Assembly (NCBI RefSeq): GCF_001865675.1
Contig: NZ_CP011319.1
Coordinates: 4,526,001-4,590,000 of the forward strand
Direction of reading: 5' to 3'
DNA from: Janthinobacterium sp. 1_2014MBL_MicDiv
GTDB lineage: Bacteria > Pseudomonadota > Gammaproteobacteria > Burkholderiales > Burkholderiaceae_D
DNA length: 64,000 bases
The first letter of the stretch is position 1; each line of letters begins with the position of its first letter. Made by a program: the position numbers and the translations under genes. The notes beneath the pieces were generated by a model that saw only the letters and a list, made by a program, of their open reading frames with translations, was not told the origin of the DNA and did not search any database. Below are positions 9,081-17,769 of the stretch, piece after piece.

Positions 9081-9098
9081 GCTGTACAAAAGTACAGC
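9081..9098. repeat. Perfect hairpin GCTGTAC-AAAA-GTACAGC
   Basis: Seven-base perfect stem with an AAAA loop just after pepA. It sits within a larger imperfect palindrome whose outer arms are GGCCGG (about 9067) and CCGGCC (about 9107). It has no T-run. It resembles REP-type intergenic palindromes or a transcript-stabilising stem. Confidence 0.45.
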
Positions 9099-9160
9099 TG
9101 CGCTTCCCGGCCCCTACCAGCTCCCGCCCGCGACGGTTTCGTCCGGCGTCCTGATGCCGT

Positions 9161-9200
9161 AAAAAAACCGCCAGGTCACCGTGACCATGGCGGTTTTTTT
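9161..9200. terminator. Bidirectional terminator, pepA / lipoprotein gene
   Basis: A-run, ACCGCCA stem, loop, TGGCGGT and T-run (AAAAAAACCGCCA and TGGCGGTTTTTTT). It lies between convergent genes and can work in both directions. Confidence 0.85.
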
Positions 9201-9217
9201 GCATGATGAAGCGCTAT

Positions 9218-9745
9218 TTAATAGACGACAGGGTCGGGAATCGGCGACGGCGCCACCGTCGGCTGCACGACCGGTTGCGGCGTGGCCTCGCCCGGCATGG
9301 CGGGCGGTTTCGCGGCGACCGCTGCGGGCGGCGGCGCAATGCGCGCCGGGTCCTGCATGACGATGGTCAGGACGGATGGGTAGTCGAAGCCGGCGCCCGT
9401 GTTGCGGTCGACGAAATAGCCGACGCCCAGGGTCAGGATGACATTGCCCCAGACGCTGCCATTGAGCTTGGGATCGATGCTGCCGTCCGTCGCGATGGCG
9501 GGCGAACCGTGCTTCTTGCAGTCGACCTTCAGCGGTTCGCGGCTCTTGCGGATGGTGATGCGCCCGGGCGTGGTGACGAACCACTTGCCGACGTCATTGC
9601 TGAGGATACAGCCGGCGCCATGCAGCTCGCGGTTATCCTGGATGGTTTGCACCAGCACCATCTGCTCGGTGTTGCCGGTCAAGGTGGCGCAGCCGCCCAG
9701 GCCAAACAGCAGCAATGCGGACAGGGCACTGACGGGACGGCGCAT
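9218..9745 (-). CDS. Unknown lipoprotein
   Basis: A 175-residue putative lipoprotein. After MRRPVSALSALLLFG comes the lipobox LGGC, so Cys is the predicted lipidated residue. The body (DNRELHGAGCILSND, RITIRKSREPLKVDCKKHG) resembles small Gram-negative lipoproteins whose family I cannot name with certainty. A glycine-rich hydrophobic stretch (VWGNVILTLGVGYFVDRNTGAGFDYPS) is followed by a proline/alanine-rich tail. The ATG at 9745 was preferred over the in-frame GTG nine bases upstream, because AGGGTGG fits it better. It lies ten bases after the creA stop on the same strand, probably in one transcript. Confidence 0.78.
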   Translation of the reverse strand: MRRPVSALSALLLFGLGGCATLTGNTEQMVLVQTIQDNRELHGAGCILSNDVGKWFVTTPGRITIRKSREPLKVDCKKHGSPAIATDGSIDPKLNGSVWGNVILTLGVGYFVDRNTGAGFDYPSVLTIVMQDPARIAPPPAAVAAKPPAMPGEATPQPVVQPTVAPSPIPDPVVY

Positions 9746-9755
9746 CGCGGCCACC

Positions 9756-10226
9756 CTAGCGCACGGGAATCGGCTGGTCGCCAGGCACGGCGACGGCGGT
9801 GACGCTGTTTTTCGGACTGCCTTCGATCAGGCGGTCCGAATACACGAGGTAGACCAGCGCATTGCGCTTGCTGTCGACCATGCGCACCACGCGCACGTGC
9901 TTGAAGAAGATCGAGGCACGCTCGGTGAACACTTCTTCCTGGCGCGGCAGCTTGCCCTTGAATTGCAGCGGCCCCACCTGGCGGCAGGCGACAGCCGCAT
10001 CGGCCTTGTCTTCCGCCAGGCCGACGGCGCCCTTGATGCCGCCCGTCTTGGCGCGCGACAGATAGCAGCTGACGCCCGACACGCGGGGATCGTCATAGGC
10101 TTCGACGACGATCTTGTGGTCCGGGCCGATCAGCTTGAAGACCGTGTCGACGGAACCGATGGTTTCGGCATGCGCCGGGACGCACGCGGCGCCCAGCAGC
10201 AATGCGGCGGCCAGCAATTTATGCAT
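9756..10226 (-). CDS. creA: CreA family protein
   Basis: A 156-residue exported protein matching the CreA family: IGSVDTVFKLIGPDHKIVVEAYDDP, then CYLSRAKTGGIKG and ACRQVGPLQ. The family is widespread in proteobacteria and its biochemical role is unsettled. An N-terminal signal peptide (MHKLLAAALLLGAACVPAHA) ends in an AHA cleavage site, indicating the periplasm. The ATG at 10226 was chosen for the signal peptide and the AAGGTG upstream. The longer frame to 10274 has no support. The lipoprotein gene follows closely and probably shares its transcript. Confidence 0.9.
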   Translation of the reverse strand: MHKLLAAALLLGAACVPAHAETIGSVDTVFKLIGPDHKIVVEAYDDPRVSGVSCYLSRAKTGGIKGAVGLAEDKADAAVACRQVGPLQFKGKLPRQEEVFTERASIFFKHVRVVRMVDSKRNALVYLVYSDRLIEGSPKNSVTAVAVPGDQPIPVR

Positions 10227-10289
10227 GAAAGTGACACCTTGAAGTAAACCTGCGTGAAGTAACCCAGCGGGCACGCACGATGGCTGCCA

Positions 10290-10478
10290 TCAGTTAATGG
10301 GGGCAAATCGCTGCACCATGACGCCCTCGACTTCGATCAGCTGAAAGAACACGTCTTTCGGCCGCGTCCAGATCGAGCCGTCAGCGGCGCGATAGACGAT
10401 CATCGGCGTCAGATCCGATTCCAGCGTGGCTTCGCATACCAGTTCGTAAATGCCGCCCTTGTAGTGCCGATAACGCAT
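10290..10478 (-). CDS. DUF1653 domain protein
   Basis: A 62-residue protein covering a complete DUF1653 domain: YRHYKGGIYELV, a central VYRAADGSIWTRPKDVFF, and a short end. Proteins of this family are small, cytoplasmic and of unknown function. It sits ten bases downstream of the unknown gene at 10489-10860 on the same strand, so the two are probably cotranscribed. There is no signal peptide or membrane segment. Confidence 0.85.
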   Translation of the reverse strand: MRYRHYKGGIYELVCEATLESDLTPMIVYRAADGSIWTRPKDVFFQLIEVEGVMVQRFAPIN

Positions 10479-10488
10479 CGCCGTCCCC

Positions 10489-10860
10489 TCAAGCCGTGGA
10501 ATCTTCGCTCTTGTCGTCGGCCAGTGCCTTCTGTTTCATCTTCAGGCTCTGGATCACTTTCAAAATGCCTTCCATGCCGGCGGCGCCTTCGGCACCGCTG
10601 AAGGCGTCCAGCACCTCATTGAGCACCTTGTTGCGCACCGTTGCCTCGTCGGACGACATCTCCAGCGCACGCTGCGCCTTCGCTGCCTTTTCGGCCGCGC
10701 TGACCCGCGGCTTGGTTGCCGTCTTGCCATGCGTCAGAGCCGCCTGCCAGATGACCCAGCGGCGCTGGGTCTCGAAAATCAGGTACTCGTCCGGTTTGTC
10801 TTCTCTTCGCCGCACAATGTGGCCGTCACGCTGCGCCCACGCTTCAAATGCAGTTCGCAT
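10489..10860 (-). CDS. Unknown 123-residue protein
   Basis: Not recognised as a named family. The N-terminal 45 residues are aromatic- and charge-rich (FEAWAQRDGHIVRRRE, then EYLIFETQRRWVIWQAAL), compatible with a small globular domain. The rest is alanine/lysine-rich and probably helical (AAEKAAKAQRALEM onward). The ATG at 10860 has a strong AAGGAAG seven bases upstream, so the TTG further upstream is unlikely. It is first of a two-gene unit with the DUF1653 gene and is preceded by a long AT-rich gap. Confidence 0.72.
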   Translation of the reverse strand: MRTAFEAWAQRDGHIVRRREDKPDEYLIFETQRRWVIWQAALTHGKTATKPRVSAAEKAAKAQRALEMSSDEATVRNKVLNEVLDAFSGAEGAAGMEGILKVIQSLKMKQKALADDKSEDSTA

Positions 10861-11050
10861 TTTCTTCCTTTGCAAATGCTACGCGCAAGTCTCACTATTA
10901 AAACTGCAACATTTCAAAATAGTACCATCTATTGATGTCGCAAAACAGTCTCATAGATATAGTACTGCAATTTATATAACAAGTCTGGCGGCGCCAAGGA
11001 CGGACTCTACGTTCCGCCCCGGGCACAGTGGTCATGTAATTCGGAATAGC

Positions 11051-11070
11051 AATTACAACTAATTACAACT
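11051..11070. repeat. Tandem 10-bp repeat AATTACAACT
   Basis: Two exact, adjacent copies of AATTACAACT. The period is about one helical turn, so a dimeric DNA-binding protein could use both on one face. It could also be chance in AT-rich DNA. Confidence 0.6.
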
Positions 11071-11149
11071 GCTTCCTGTCTGGTTGCCAACTTGGCCGTA
11101 ACAAAGCTGTGTGACACAGTTGTTACATTGTGCCATTTTAGTAGTTTTT

Positions 11150-11198
11150 ATCGCGTTTTAGCGAGAAACTTTACACCTTTGTCGCGTTAAAACGCGAT
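11150..11198. repeat. Inverted repeat ATCGCGTTTTA / TAAAACGCGAT
   Basis: Perfect 11-bp arms at 11150-11160 and 11188-11198 with a 27-base spacer. The right arm is itself a dyad, TCGCGTT-AA-AACGCGA (11182-11197). The left arm has a short TCGC/GCGA dyad. This looks like paired operator sites upstream of xthA. Confidence 0.6.
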
Positions 11199-11441
11199 AC
11201 GCAGCGCAGCGCGCCAACCACTTATGCCAAATCAAACATAGGGGTTGATCAATCATACACAAAAACATAATATTCATGCGCCACGATTGGTTAAAAATAA
11301 ATACTTTTTTTATATTCATTTTCCTTCCAAGCAAACAAAGCAGGCGCTCGGCAAGCCTGGCACGACGCCGGCGACACGCATGCGGTAAGATTCGCGCCTA
11401 TCGACACCATATCGTCACCTATTCAAGCAAGGATTTTTCCC

Positions 11442-12206
11442 ATGAAATTAGCCACCTGGAACGTCAACTCGCTCAAAGTGCGCCTGCCGCAAGTGCTGCA
11501 GTGGCTGGCAGACAACCCGGTCGACATACTGTGCCTGCAAGAAACCAAGCTGACGGACGACAAGTTCCCCGTCGCCGACATCGAGGCGGCCGGCTACCAG
11601 GTGGTCTTCAGCGGCCAGAAGACCTACAACGGCGTGGCCATCCTGTCGAAGCTGCCGATCACCGACGTGGTGAAGAACAATCCGCGCTATGAAGACGCGC
11701 AGCAGCGCATCCTGGCCGCCACCATCGGCGGCGTGCGCGTCGTCTGCGCCTACGTGCCGAACGGCCAGAGCGTCGACTCGGACAAATATGAGTACAAGCT
11801 GGGCTGGCTGGCCGCCCTGCACGACTGGCTGGCCGAGGAGGCGCAGCAGCACCCGCAGCTGGCCGTCGTCGGCGACTACAATATCGCGCCCGACGACCGC
11901 GACGTGCACGACCCGGTCGCCTGGGAAGGCCAAGTGCTGGTCTCGGACAAGGAACGCGCCGCCCTGCAGCGCCTGTTCGACATCGGCCTGACGGACGCCT
12001 TCCGCCTGTTCGAGCAGGCGGAAAAATCGTTCAGCTGGTGGGATTACCGCCAGCTGGGCTTCCGCCTCAACAAAGGACTGCGCATCGACCACATCCTGCT
12101 GTCGCCCGCCCTGGCTGGCCGCTGCACGGCTTGCGTGATCGACCGCGTGCCGCGCAAGTGGGAACAGCCGTCCGACCACGCGCCCGTCGTCGCCACCATC
12201 GACTGA
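11442..12206 (+). CDS. xthA: Exodeoxyribonuclease III
   Basis: AP endonuclease and 3'-5' exonuclease of base-excision repair, endonuclease/exonuclease/phosphatase fold. At 254 residues it has family length. It starts MKLATWNVNSLKVR with the metal-proximal Asn, then LCLQETKL with the metal-ligand Glu. VVGDYNIAPDD and RIDHILLS carry the catalytic Asp/Asn, and the C-terminal PSDHAPVVATID supplies the final Asp-His pair. AAGGA lies 10-14 bases before the ATG. It converges with the six-PAS signalling gene with only 33 bases between, in which I see no clear terminator. Confidence 0.95.
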   Translation: MKLATWNVNSLKVRLPQVLQWLADNPVDILCLQETKLTDDKFPVADIEAAGYQVVFSGQKTYNGVAILSKLPITDVVKNNPRYEDAQQRILAATIGGVRVVCAYVPNGQSVDSDKYEYKLGWLAALHDWLAEEAQQHPQLAVVGDYNIAPDDRDVHDPVAWEGQVLVSDKERAALQRLFDIGLTDAFRLFEQAEKSFSWWDYRQLGFRLNKGLRIDHILLSPALAGRCTACVIDRVPRKWEQPSDHAPVVATID

Positions 12207-12239
12207 CCGATCCGGAGCGCCTGACGGCGGCGCAGCAGC

Positions 12240-15200
12240 TTATGCCCGGCGTTCCAGCAACGCCTGCGCATTCGCCGCCGGCACGGGCGCCGAAAACAGA
12301 TAGCCCTGCGCGTAGCGGCAGCCATGCGCCTGCAGCAGGGCGAACTGCTCCTCCGTCTCCACCCCTTCGGCCACGGCCGACAATTGCAGGCTGTCGGCCA
12401 GCGCGATGATGGCGGCCACGATGGCGCGGTCTTCCCCGCTATGCTCGAGGTCCTTGATGAAGGCGCGGTCGATCTTGACCTTCTTCACGGGGAAGCGCTT
12501 CAGGTAGGCCAGGCTGGAATAGCCGGTGCCGAAGTCGTCGATCGACAGGCGCAAGCCCATGCCATTGATCTGGCGCAGAATCTCCAGCGTATGCTCGCCA
12601 TGCTGCATCAGCGCCGTCTCGGTGATCTCGAATTCCAGCAGCGCCGGGTCGATGCCGGTTTCCCGCACCACGGCGCCGATGGCCGCCACCAGGCCCTTGT
12701 GCATGAACTGGCGCGGCGACAGGTTCACCGCCAGCGGCACCGGCTGCAGGCCCTGGCGCTGCCAGGCCATGCTTTGCGCGCACGCCTGGCGCAGCACCCA
12801 TTCGCCGACCGGCACGATCAGGCCATTTTCCTCCATGATGGGAATGAAACGGTCCGGCAGCACCAGGCCGTGGCCGGGACGGCGCCAGCGCAGCAGCACT
12901 TCCATGCCGTGCAGGCGGCGCGTGGCGATATCGATGACGGGCTGGTAAAACAGCTCGAACTGGTCTTGCGCCAGCGCCGTGCGCAGGCTGCTTTCCAGGT
13001 CGAAGTGCAGGGTCGCCGCCTGATTCATCGTCTGCGTGAAAAACTGGTAGTTATTGCGGCCATTGCCCTTGGCATGGTACATGGCCGCATCGGCATGGCG
13101 CATCAGGGCATCGACATCGCCGCCATCGTCCGGATACACGCAGATGCCGATCGACGGCGTGACGTGCAGCACGTGGCCGTCGAGAGGAAAGGCGGGCGTC
13201 AGGGCCTCGATGACTTTCTCGGCCACGCGCGCCGCTTCATCGCCTCCGCGTATGCCCGGCACCAGCACGACGAATTCGTCGCCGCCCAGGCGCGCCACCG
13301 TATCGCTGGCGCGCACCGCGCGGCACAGCCGGCCGGCCACTTCCTTGAGCAGCAAATCGCCCGTCATGTGGCCCAGCGAATCATTGATGGTCTTGAAGCG
13401 GTCCAGGTCGATGAACATCACGGCCAGCTTGCGTCCGGAGCGCTGCGACGCCAGCATGGCGCGCTCCAGGCGGTCCGACAGCAGCGCGCGGTTCGGCAAG
13501 CCCGTCAGGTTGTCGTGGTAAGCCATGTGATGCACGCGCGCCTCGGCCTGGCGCCGCTCGACGATCTCGCCTTGCAGCAGCAGGTTGGCGCCGGCCAGTT
13601 CGGCCGTGCGCTCGTGCACGCGCAGTTCCAGCTCGTCGCGCGCGCGGCGCACCGCTTCGGCCGCCTCGCGGCGCGCCGTCACGTCGTCCACCAGCCACAC
13701 CGAGCGGCCATGCGCATGCGCCAGGTCGAACGGCCGACCGGACAGGCGCGCCCAGAAACGGCTGCCGTCCTTGCGCACCAGCTGGTATTCGGACATGTGC
13801 ACGCGGCCCGCCTTGAAATCGCGCGCCGTCTCGCTGCGCGCCGCCTTCCAGGCCGCCACGTCCGGATACAGGGCCTGCACGGAGAGGCCGTTCATTGCGC
13901 CGGGCGCATAGCCGAACAGCTCCTCCATCTTGCTGTTGCTGCGTAAATTGAAGCCGCCCTCCACCACCGAGATGCCCAGCACGGCGCTATCGAGGATGGC
14001 CTGGTTTTCCAGCAGCGCGTTGCGCAAGGACTCTTCGGCGCGCTTGGCTTCCGTGCGGTCCTCGATGATCCAGATGGTGCCCGCGGTGGGGTCGTCCGGA
14101 TTGACGACATAGGCGATCAGCTGCGCCCACAGCGTGCTGCCGTCGCGACGCATCATCTCCACTTCCGTCTGGAATGGCTTGCCCACCGAGAGGAAGGGGA
14201 AGGCCGCCGCGCCCAGCAAGTCGTACGACTGCTGCGATACATACAGCGCGCGCCCCGGCAAGCCCAGCGCCTCGTCGCCGCTGTAGCCGAACATGGCGGC
14301 AAAGCCCAGGTTGTAGCGCGTGATCTGGCGGTTCTTGGTAAACAGGATGCTCACCGAGGCATTCGTCATGATGGCCGCCACTTCCATCTGCGCCTGCCGG
14401 CTGGCGGTGACGTCTTCGAGTATCCAGATGGCGCCCTGCTCGCTGTGCGCCTGGTCGACGGCCTTGGCGCGGATGCGGCACCAGAACAGGCTGCCATCGC
14501 GGCGGCGGAACAGCGATTCGTCCTGCTCGTACGGCAAGCCCTGCCCCAGCAGCGGCGTCGCCTGCACGCCAAACTCCTCGTAGGCGGCGGCCGACGGAAA
14601 CAGCTCGGCGGCGGGCAAGCCCGTCATCTCGTCCTGCGTGTAGCCGAACATTTCGGCGAAGCGGGGATTGCAGCGCAGGACCAGGCGCGCGCGTGAAAAC
14701 AGGATGCCGACGGAGGCGTTGTCGAGGATGGCCTGCTGCTCCAGCATCAGCTGGCGCGTCGCCTCCTCGGCCGCCTTTTGCGCGCTGCGGTCGTCGAACA
14801 GCCAGATCGTGTCGCGCAGCGCGCGGTCGGCCTGGTTTTCCGGATTGAGCACATAGCCATACGCCAGCGCCCAGAAGGTGGAACCGTCGCGGCGGCGCAT
14901 CTCCATCTCGCCCTGGAACGGCAGGCCGCGCCGCAGCAGGGGCGAGGCCTGCCGCACCACGCTCTCGTAGGCCGCGCGCGACGGATACAGGTCGACCACC
15001 GGCAAGCCCACGCCGCTGTCGCCGTCGAAGCCGAAACACTCGGCGAAGCGCCGGTTGTAGCGCAGCACGCCCTTGTCGCGCTGGAAACCGATGGCCAGCG
15101 GCGCGTTATCCATCACCGCCTGCATTTCCAGCAGGGCGCGGCGCAACTGATCCTCGTCACGCCGGTGGTCGCTGATATCTTCGATGATCCACACCGTGCC

Positions 15201-15905
15201 GTCGTGCGTATTCAGCGGGTCGACGGCGCGTCCGTGCAGCCGGCTCCAGAACAGCGTGCCATCCTGGCGCCGCAGTTCCAGCTCGGTGCGGTACGGCTTC
15301 CCTTTGGACAGCAGCGGCGCCGCTTCCAGTCCCAGTGCGCGGCAATGCTCGGCGGAGCGGTACAGCACCGCGCCGGGCATGCCGGTCAGCTGGTGGCGCG
15401 CATAACCGAGCATTTCGGCGGCGCGGATATTGCACTCCTCGATGAAGCCGCCCTTGGAAAAGACGATGCCGACGGCCGCGCTTTCCAGGATGGCCTGCTG
15501 CTCCAGCAAGGTCTTGCGCAAGGCCTGCTGGTCGCGCTGCTGCACGCTGATGTCGGCAAACACGAGGGTCGCGCCCGGCAAGCCATCGCCCGCCGGCAAC
15601 GGCTTGGCCCACACCTGCACGGCGATGGCGCGGTCCGCGCCCTGCAGGCTGCTGTCCCAGTGCCGCTCGCGCCCCGCCGCGCCCAGCGCGCCGCGCAGCA
15701 TGCTGGTGCTCGAGACGCGGTAGGCGTCGCTGAAACAGTCGGCCAGCAGCCGGCCGGAAATATCCACACCCAGCAGGGCGATCAGGGCGCCGTTCGCGGC
15801 CACCACCATGCCGCAGGCATCGCAGGCGCACGCCGGCAAGGCGATCAGCTGCAAGGCATCGGCGATGAAATCGGGACTGGTCGGTACGCGGTTCATGGAC
15901 ACCAT
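12240..15905 (-). CDS. Six-PAS GGDEF-EAL cyclic-di-GMP protein
   Basis: A 1221-residue cytoplasmic sensor with no membrane segment. Six PAS units lie at about residues 12-120, 135-250, 258-375, 390-503, 508-620 and 635-745. Units 2 to 6 are clearly repeats of one another, sharing LLEQQAILDNA-type linkers, LFGYA-type cores and RRDGSLFW motifs. A short coiled coil (750-790) leads to a GGDEF domain with intact GGDEF at 874-878 and an RxxD inhibitory site, RASD at 865-868. An EAL domain follows (about 975-1215). Its signature is EVLLRW instead of EALLRW, but DDFGTGYSS, EITE, KIDR and EGVET are kept, so hydrolysis of c-di-GMP remains possible. The ATG at 15896 could also be the start; neither has a good ribosome binding site. 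Confidence 0.93.
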   Translation of the reverse strand: MVSMNRVPTSPDFIADALQLIALPACACDACGMVVAANGALIALLGVDISGRLLADCFSDAYRVSSTSMLRGALGAAGRERHWDSSLQGADRAIAVQVWAKPLPAGDGLPGATLVFADISVQQRDQQALRKTLLEQQAILESAAVGIVFSKGGFIEECNIRAAEMLGYARHQLTGMPGAVLYRSAEHCRALGLEAAPLLSKGKPYRTELELRRQDGTLFWSRLHGRAVDPLNTHDGTVWIIEDISDHRRDEDQLRRALLEMQAVMDNAPLAIGFQRDKGVLRYNRRFAECFGFDGDSGVGLPVVDLYPSRAAYESVVRQASPLLRRGLPFQGEMEMRRRDGSTFWALAYGYVLNPENQADRALRDTIWLFDDRSAQKAAEEATRQLMLEQQAILDNASVGILFSRARLVLRCNPRFAEMFGYTQDEMTGLPAAELFPSAAAYEEFGVQATPLLGQGLPYEQDESLFRRRDGSLFWCRIRAKAVDQAHSEQGAIWILEDVTASRQAQMEVAAIMTNASVSILFTKNRQITRYNLGFAAMFGYSGDEALGLPGRALYVSQQSYDLLGAAAFPFLSVGKPFQTEVEMMRRDGSTLWAQLIAYVVNPDDPTAGTIWIIEDRTEAKRAEESLRNALLENQAILDSAVLGISVVEGGFNLRSNSKMEELFGYAPGAMNGLSVQALYPDVAAWKAARSETARDFKAGRVHMSEYQLVRKDGSRFWARLSGRPFDLAHAHGRSVWLVDDVTARREAAEAVRRARDELELRVHERTAELAGANLLLQGEIVERRQAEARVHHMAYHDNLTGLPNRALLSDRLERAMLASQRSGRKLAVMFIDLDRFKTINDSLGHMTGDLLLKEVAGRLCRAVRASDTVARLGGDEFVVLVPGIRGGDEAARVAEKVIEALTPAFPLDGHVLHVTPSIGICVYPDDGGDVDALMRHADAAMYHAKGNGRNNYQFFTQTMNQAATLHFDLESSLRTALAQDQFELFYQPVIDIATRRLHGMEVLLRWRRPGHGLVLPDRFIPIMEENGLIVPVGEWVLRQACAQSMAWQRQGLQPVPLAVNLSPRQFMHKGLVAAIGAVVRETGIDPALLEFEITETALMQHGEHTLEILRQINGMGLRLSIDDFGTGYSSLAYLKRFPVKKVKIDRAFIKDLEHSGEDRAIVAAIIALADSLQLSAVAEGVETEEQFALLQAHGCRYAQGYLFSAPVPAANAQALLERRA

Positions 15906-16042
15906 GGGTCGGTTAAAGGCGGGTCGGACATGCGCCTGGACTAGCCACGCTTCCAGGCATCATGGTGCTGCTAGATCATAAACCAGTTTCCAGGGGTTTT
16001 TTCATATTCCTTCGTGGCAATATCTGAAACGCCACAGACCAG

Positions 16043-16073
16043 TTGCAACGCGCTTGTTGCAATGACGTTGCAG
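16043..16073. promoter_or_regulatory. TTGCAA boxes upstream of prpR-like gene
   Basis: Two perfect TTGCAA palindromes (16043-16048, 16057-16062) and a third near-copy TTGCAG (16068-16073), 35-65 bases before the regulator start. The arrangement suggests an operator, perhaps for autoregulation. Confidence 0.45.
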
Positions 16074-16108
16074 CGCAAAATAATGAAACAAATCGTTTAA
16101 AATAAAGC

Positions 16109-17734
16109 ATGCGCCGTCCCTCCCATCCCCCGCTCGAGCACCGCGACAAGCCCGTCATCTGGACCGTCTCCGTCTCGCGCCTGTTCGACCTGTTTCGCGA
16201 CATCACGCTCGAATACGACGACCTGGCGGCGATCGAACCGATCAACCTGGGCTTCGACGACGCCGTGCGCCACATCCGCGAACGCATGGCCACGGAGCGC
16301 TGCGACGCCGTCATCGCGGCCGGCTCGAACGGCGCCTACCTGAAGGGACGCCTGTCGGTGCCCGTCATCATCGCCAAGGCCAGCGGCTACGACGTGATGC
16401 AGGCGCTGGCCCGCGCGCGCCGCATCTCGCCGCAGATCGGCGTCGTCACCTACCAGGACCCGATGCCGGAACTGGCCGAATTTGCCGCCACCTTCGGCTT
16501 CCAGATTTTTCAACGCACCTATGCCACCGAAGAAGACGCGCGCGCGCAGATCAATGAACTGAAGGCGGCCGGCGTGAAAGCCGTCGTCGGCGCGGGCCTC
16601 GTCACCGACCTGGCCGAGGAAGCGGGACTGGCCGCCGTCTTCGTGTATTCGGCCACCTCGATCCGGCGCGCCTTCGACGATGCACTGGAACTGGCGCGCC
16701 TGACCCAGCTCGAATCGGGCCGTAGCAGGCGCACGGCGGTGGCCGATACCTTGCGCGCGCGCCACGGCCTGCACGACCTGCGCGGCGAATCCGAGGCGAT
16801 GGAGGCGCTGCGCCAGTCGGTGGTGCTGTTCGCCCGCTCGCCGGCGACGGTACTGATCCAGGGCGAGACCGGCAGCGGCAAGGAACTGGTGGCGCAGGCG
16901 ATCCACCGCGAAAGCCCGCGCAGCCTGGGCGCCAACCGCCCCTTCATCGCCATCAATTGCGGCGCCATCGCCGAATCCCTGCTGGAGTCGGAGCTGTTCG
17001 GCCACGAGGATGGCGCCTTCACGGGCGCGCGCCGGGGCGGCCATGCGGGCCTGTTCGAAGCGGCCAACCACGGCACCCTGTTCCTCGATGAAATCGGCGA
17101 AATGCCGCTGGCCCTGCAAACGCGCCTGCTGCGCGTGCTGGAGGAGCGCGAGGTGGTGCGCGTGGGCGGCACGCGGCCCATCGCCATCAACGTGCGCATC
17201 ATCAGCGCCACGCACTGCGACCTGGAGCAGCGCATCCGCGAAGGCCGCTTCCGCGCCGACCTGTTCTACCGCCTGGCCGTGCTGCGCCTGCATCTGCCGG
17301 CCTTGCGCGAACGCGCCAGCGACATTCCCGGCCTGGCCGAATGGTCGCTGAAGAACGCGCTGGCGGCGCTGGGCGCCCGCCCGCATCCGAACCTGCACGC
17401 GGAAGTCCAGGCGTGCGCGCCGCTGCTGCGCCGCTACGACTGGCCCGGCAACGTGCGCGAACTGCGCAACCTGGCCGAGCGGCTGGCGCTGTTTCTCGCC
17501 GCCGAACCGCTGCAGGCGCTGACGCCCGCCTTCGTGCTGGGCGTGGCGCCCGAGCTGGCGCAAGGCTCAATCGCGGCGCCGCTTGCGCCAGTGCCAGCAA
17601 CCGCCACGCCGCCGCGCCTGGCAAACGAAAGCGCCAGCGCCGTGCTGGCGCGCTTCGGCGGACGCCGCGATGCCGCCGCCAGCTACCTGGGCATCAGCCG
17701 CACGACACTATGGCGCCGGCTTCGCGCCGGCTGA
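16109..17734 (+). CDS. prpR: PrpR-type sigma-54-dependent activator
   Basis: Bacterial enhancer-binding protein of 541 residues. Residues 15-195 form the PrpR N-terminal sensor domain (VIWTVSVSRLFDLF, SNGAYLKGRLSVPVI), which in known PrpR senses 2-methylcitrate. The AAA+ domain has Walker A GETGSGKE (252-259), the sigma-54 contact loop GAFTGA (302-307), Walker B LFLDEIGEM and WPGNVRELRN. A Fis-type helix-turn-helix ends the protein (about 517-540). The prpBCD genes it normally controls are absent. A PhyH-family dioxygenase follows 35 bases downstream, so its target here may differ. The symbol is a family name, not proof of propionate control. Confidence 0.85.
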   Translation: MRRPSHPPLEHRDKPVIWTVSVSRLFDLFRDITLEYDDLAAIEPINLGFDDAVRHIRERMATERCDAVIAAGSNGAYLKGRLSVPVIIAKASGYDVMQALARARRISPQIGVVTYQDPMPELAEFAATFGFQIFQRTYATEEDARAQINELKAAGVKAVVGAGLVTDLAEEAGLAAVFVYSATSIRRAFDDALELARLTQLESGRSRRTAVADTLRARHGLHDLRGESEAMEALRQSVVLFARSPATVLIQGETGSGKELVAQAIHRESPRSLGANRPFIAINCGAIAESLLESELFGHEDGAFTGARRGGHAGLFEAANHGTLFLDEIGEMPLALQTRLLRVLEEREVVRVGGTRPIAINVRIISATHCDLEQRIREGRFRADLFYRLAVLRLHLPALRERASDIPGLAEWSLKNALAALGARPHPNLHAEVQACAPLLRRYDWPGNVRELRNLAERLALFLAAEPLQALTPAFVLGVAPELAQGSIAAPLAPVPATATPPRLANESASAVLARFGGRRDAAASYLGISRTTLWRRLRAG

Positions 17735-17769
17735 CACCTCCTCCTTCCCCCTGCCACCACTTGGACACC

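Larger units (their letters stand above)
10861..11441. other. AT-rich intergenic region before xthA
   Basis: About 580 bases without a convincing gene, much richer in A+T than the flanks. It holds the divergent promoters of the 10489-10860 gene and xthA, a 10-bp tandem repeat (11051-11070) and a long inverted repeat (11150-11198). No RNA gene could be recognised. Confidence 0.6.

Noticed and set aside
12324..13946. 540-residue plus-strand open frame, and others opposite the PAS gene
   Set aside because: Antisense of the GGDEF-EAL part; no recognisable domains.
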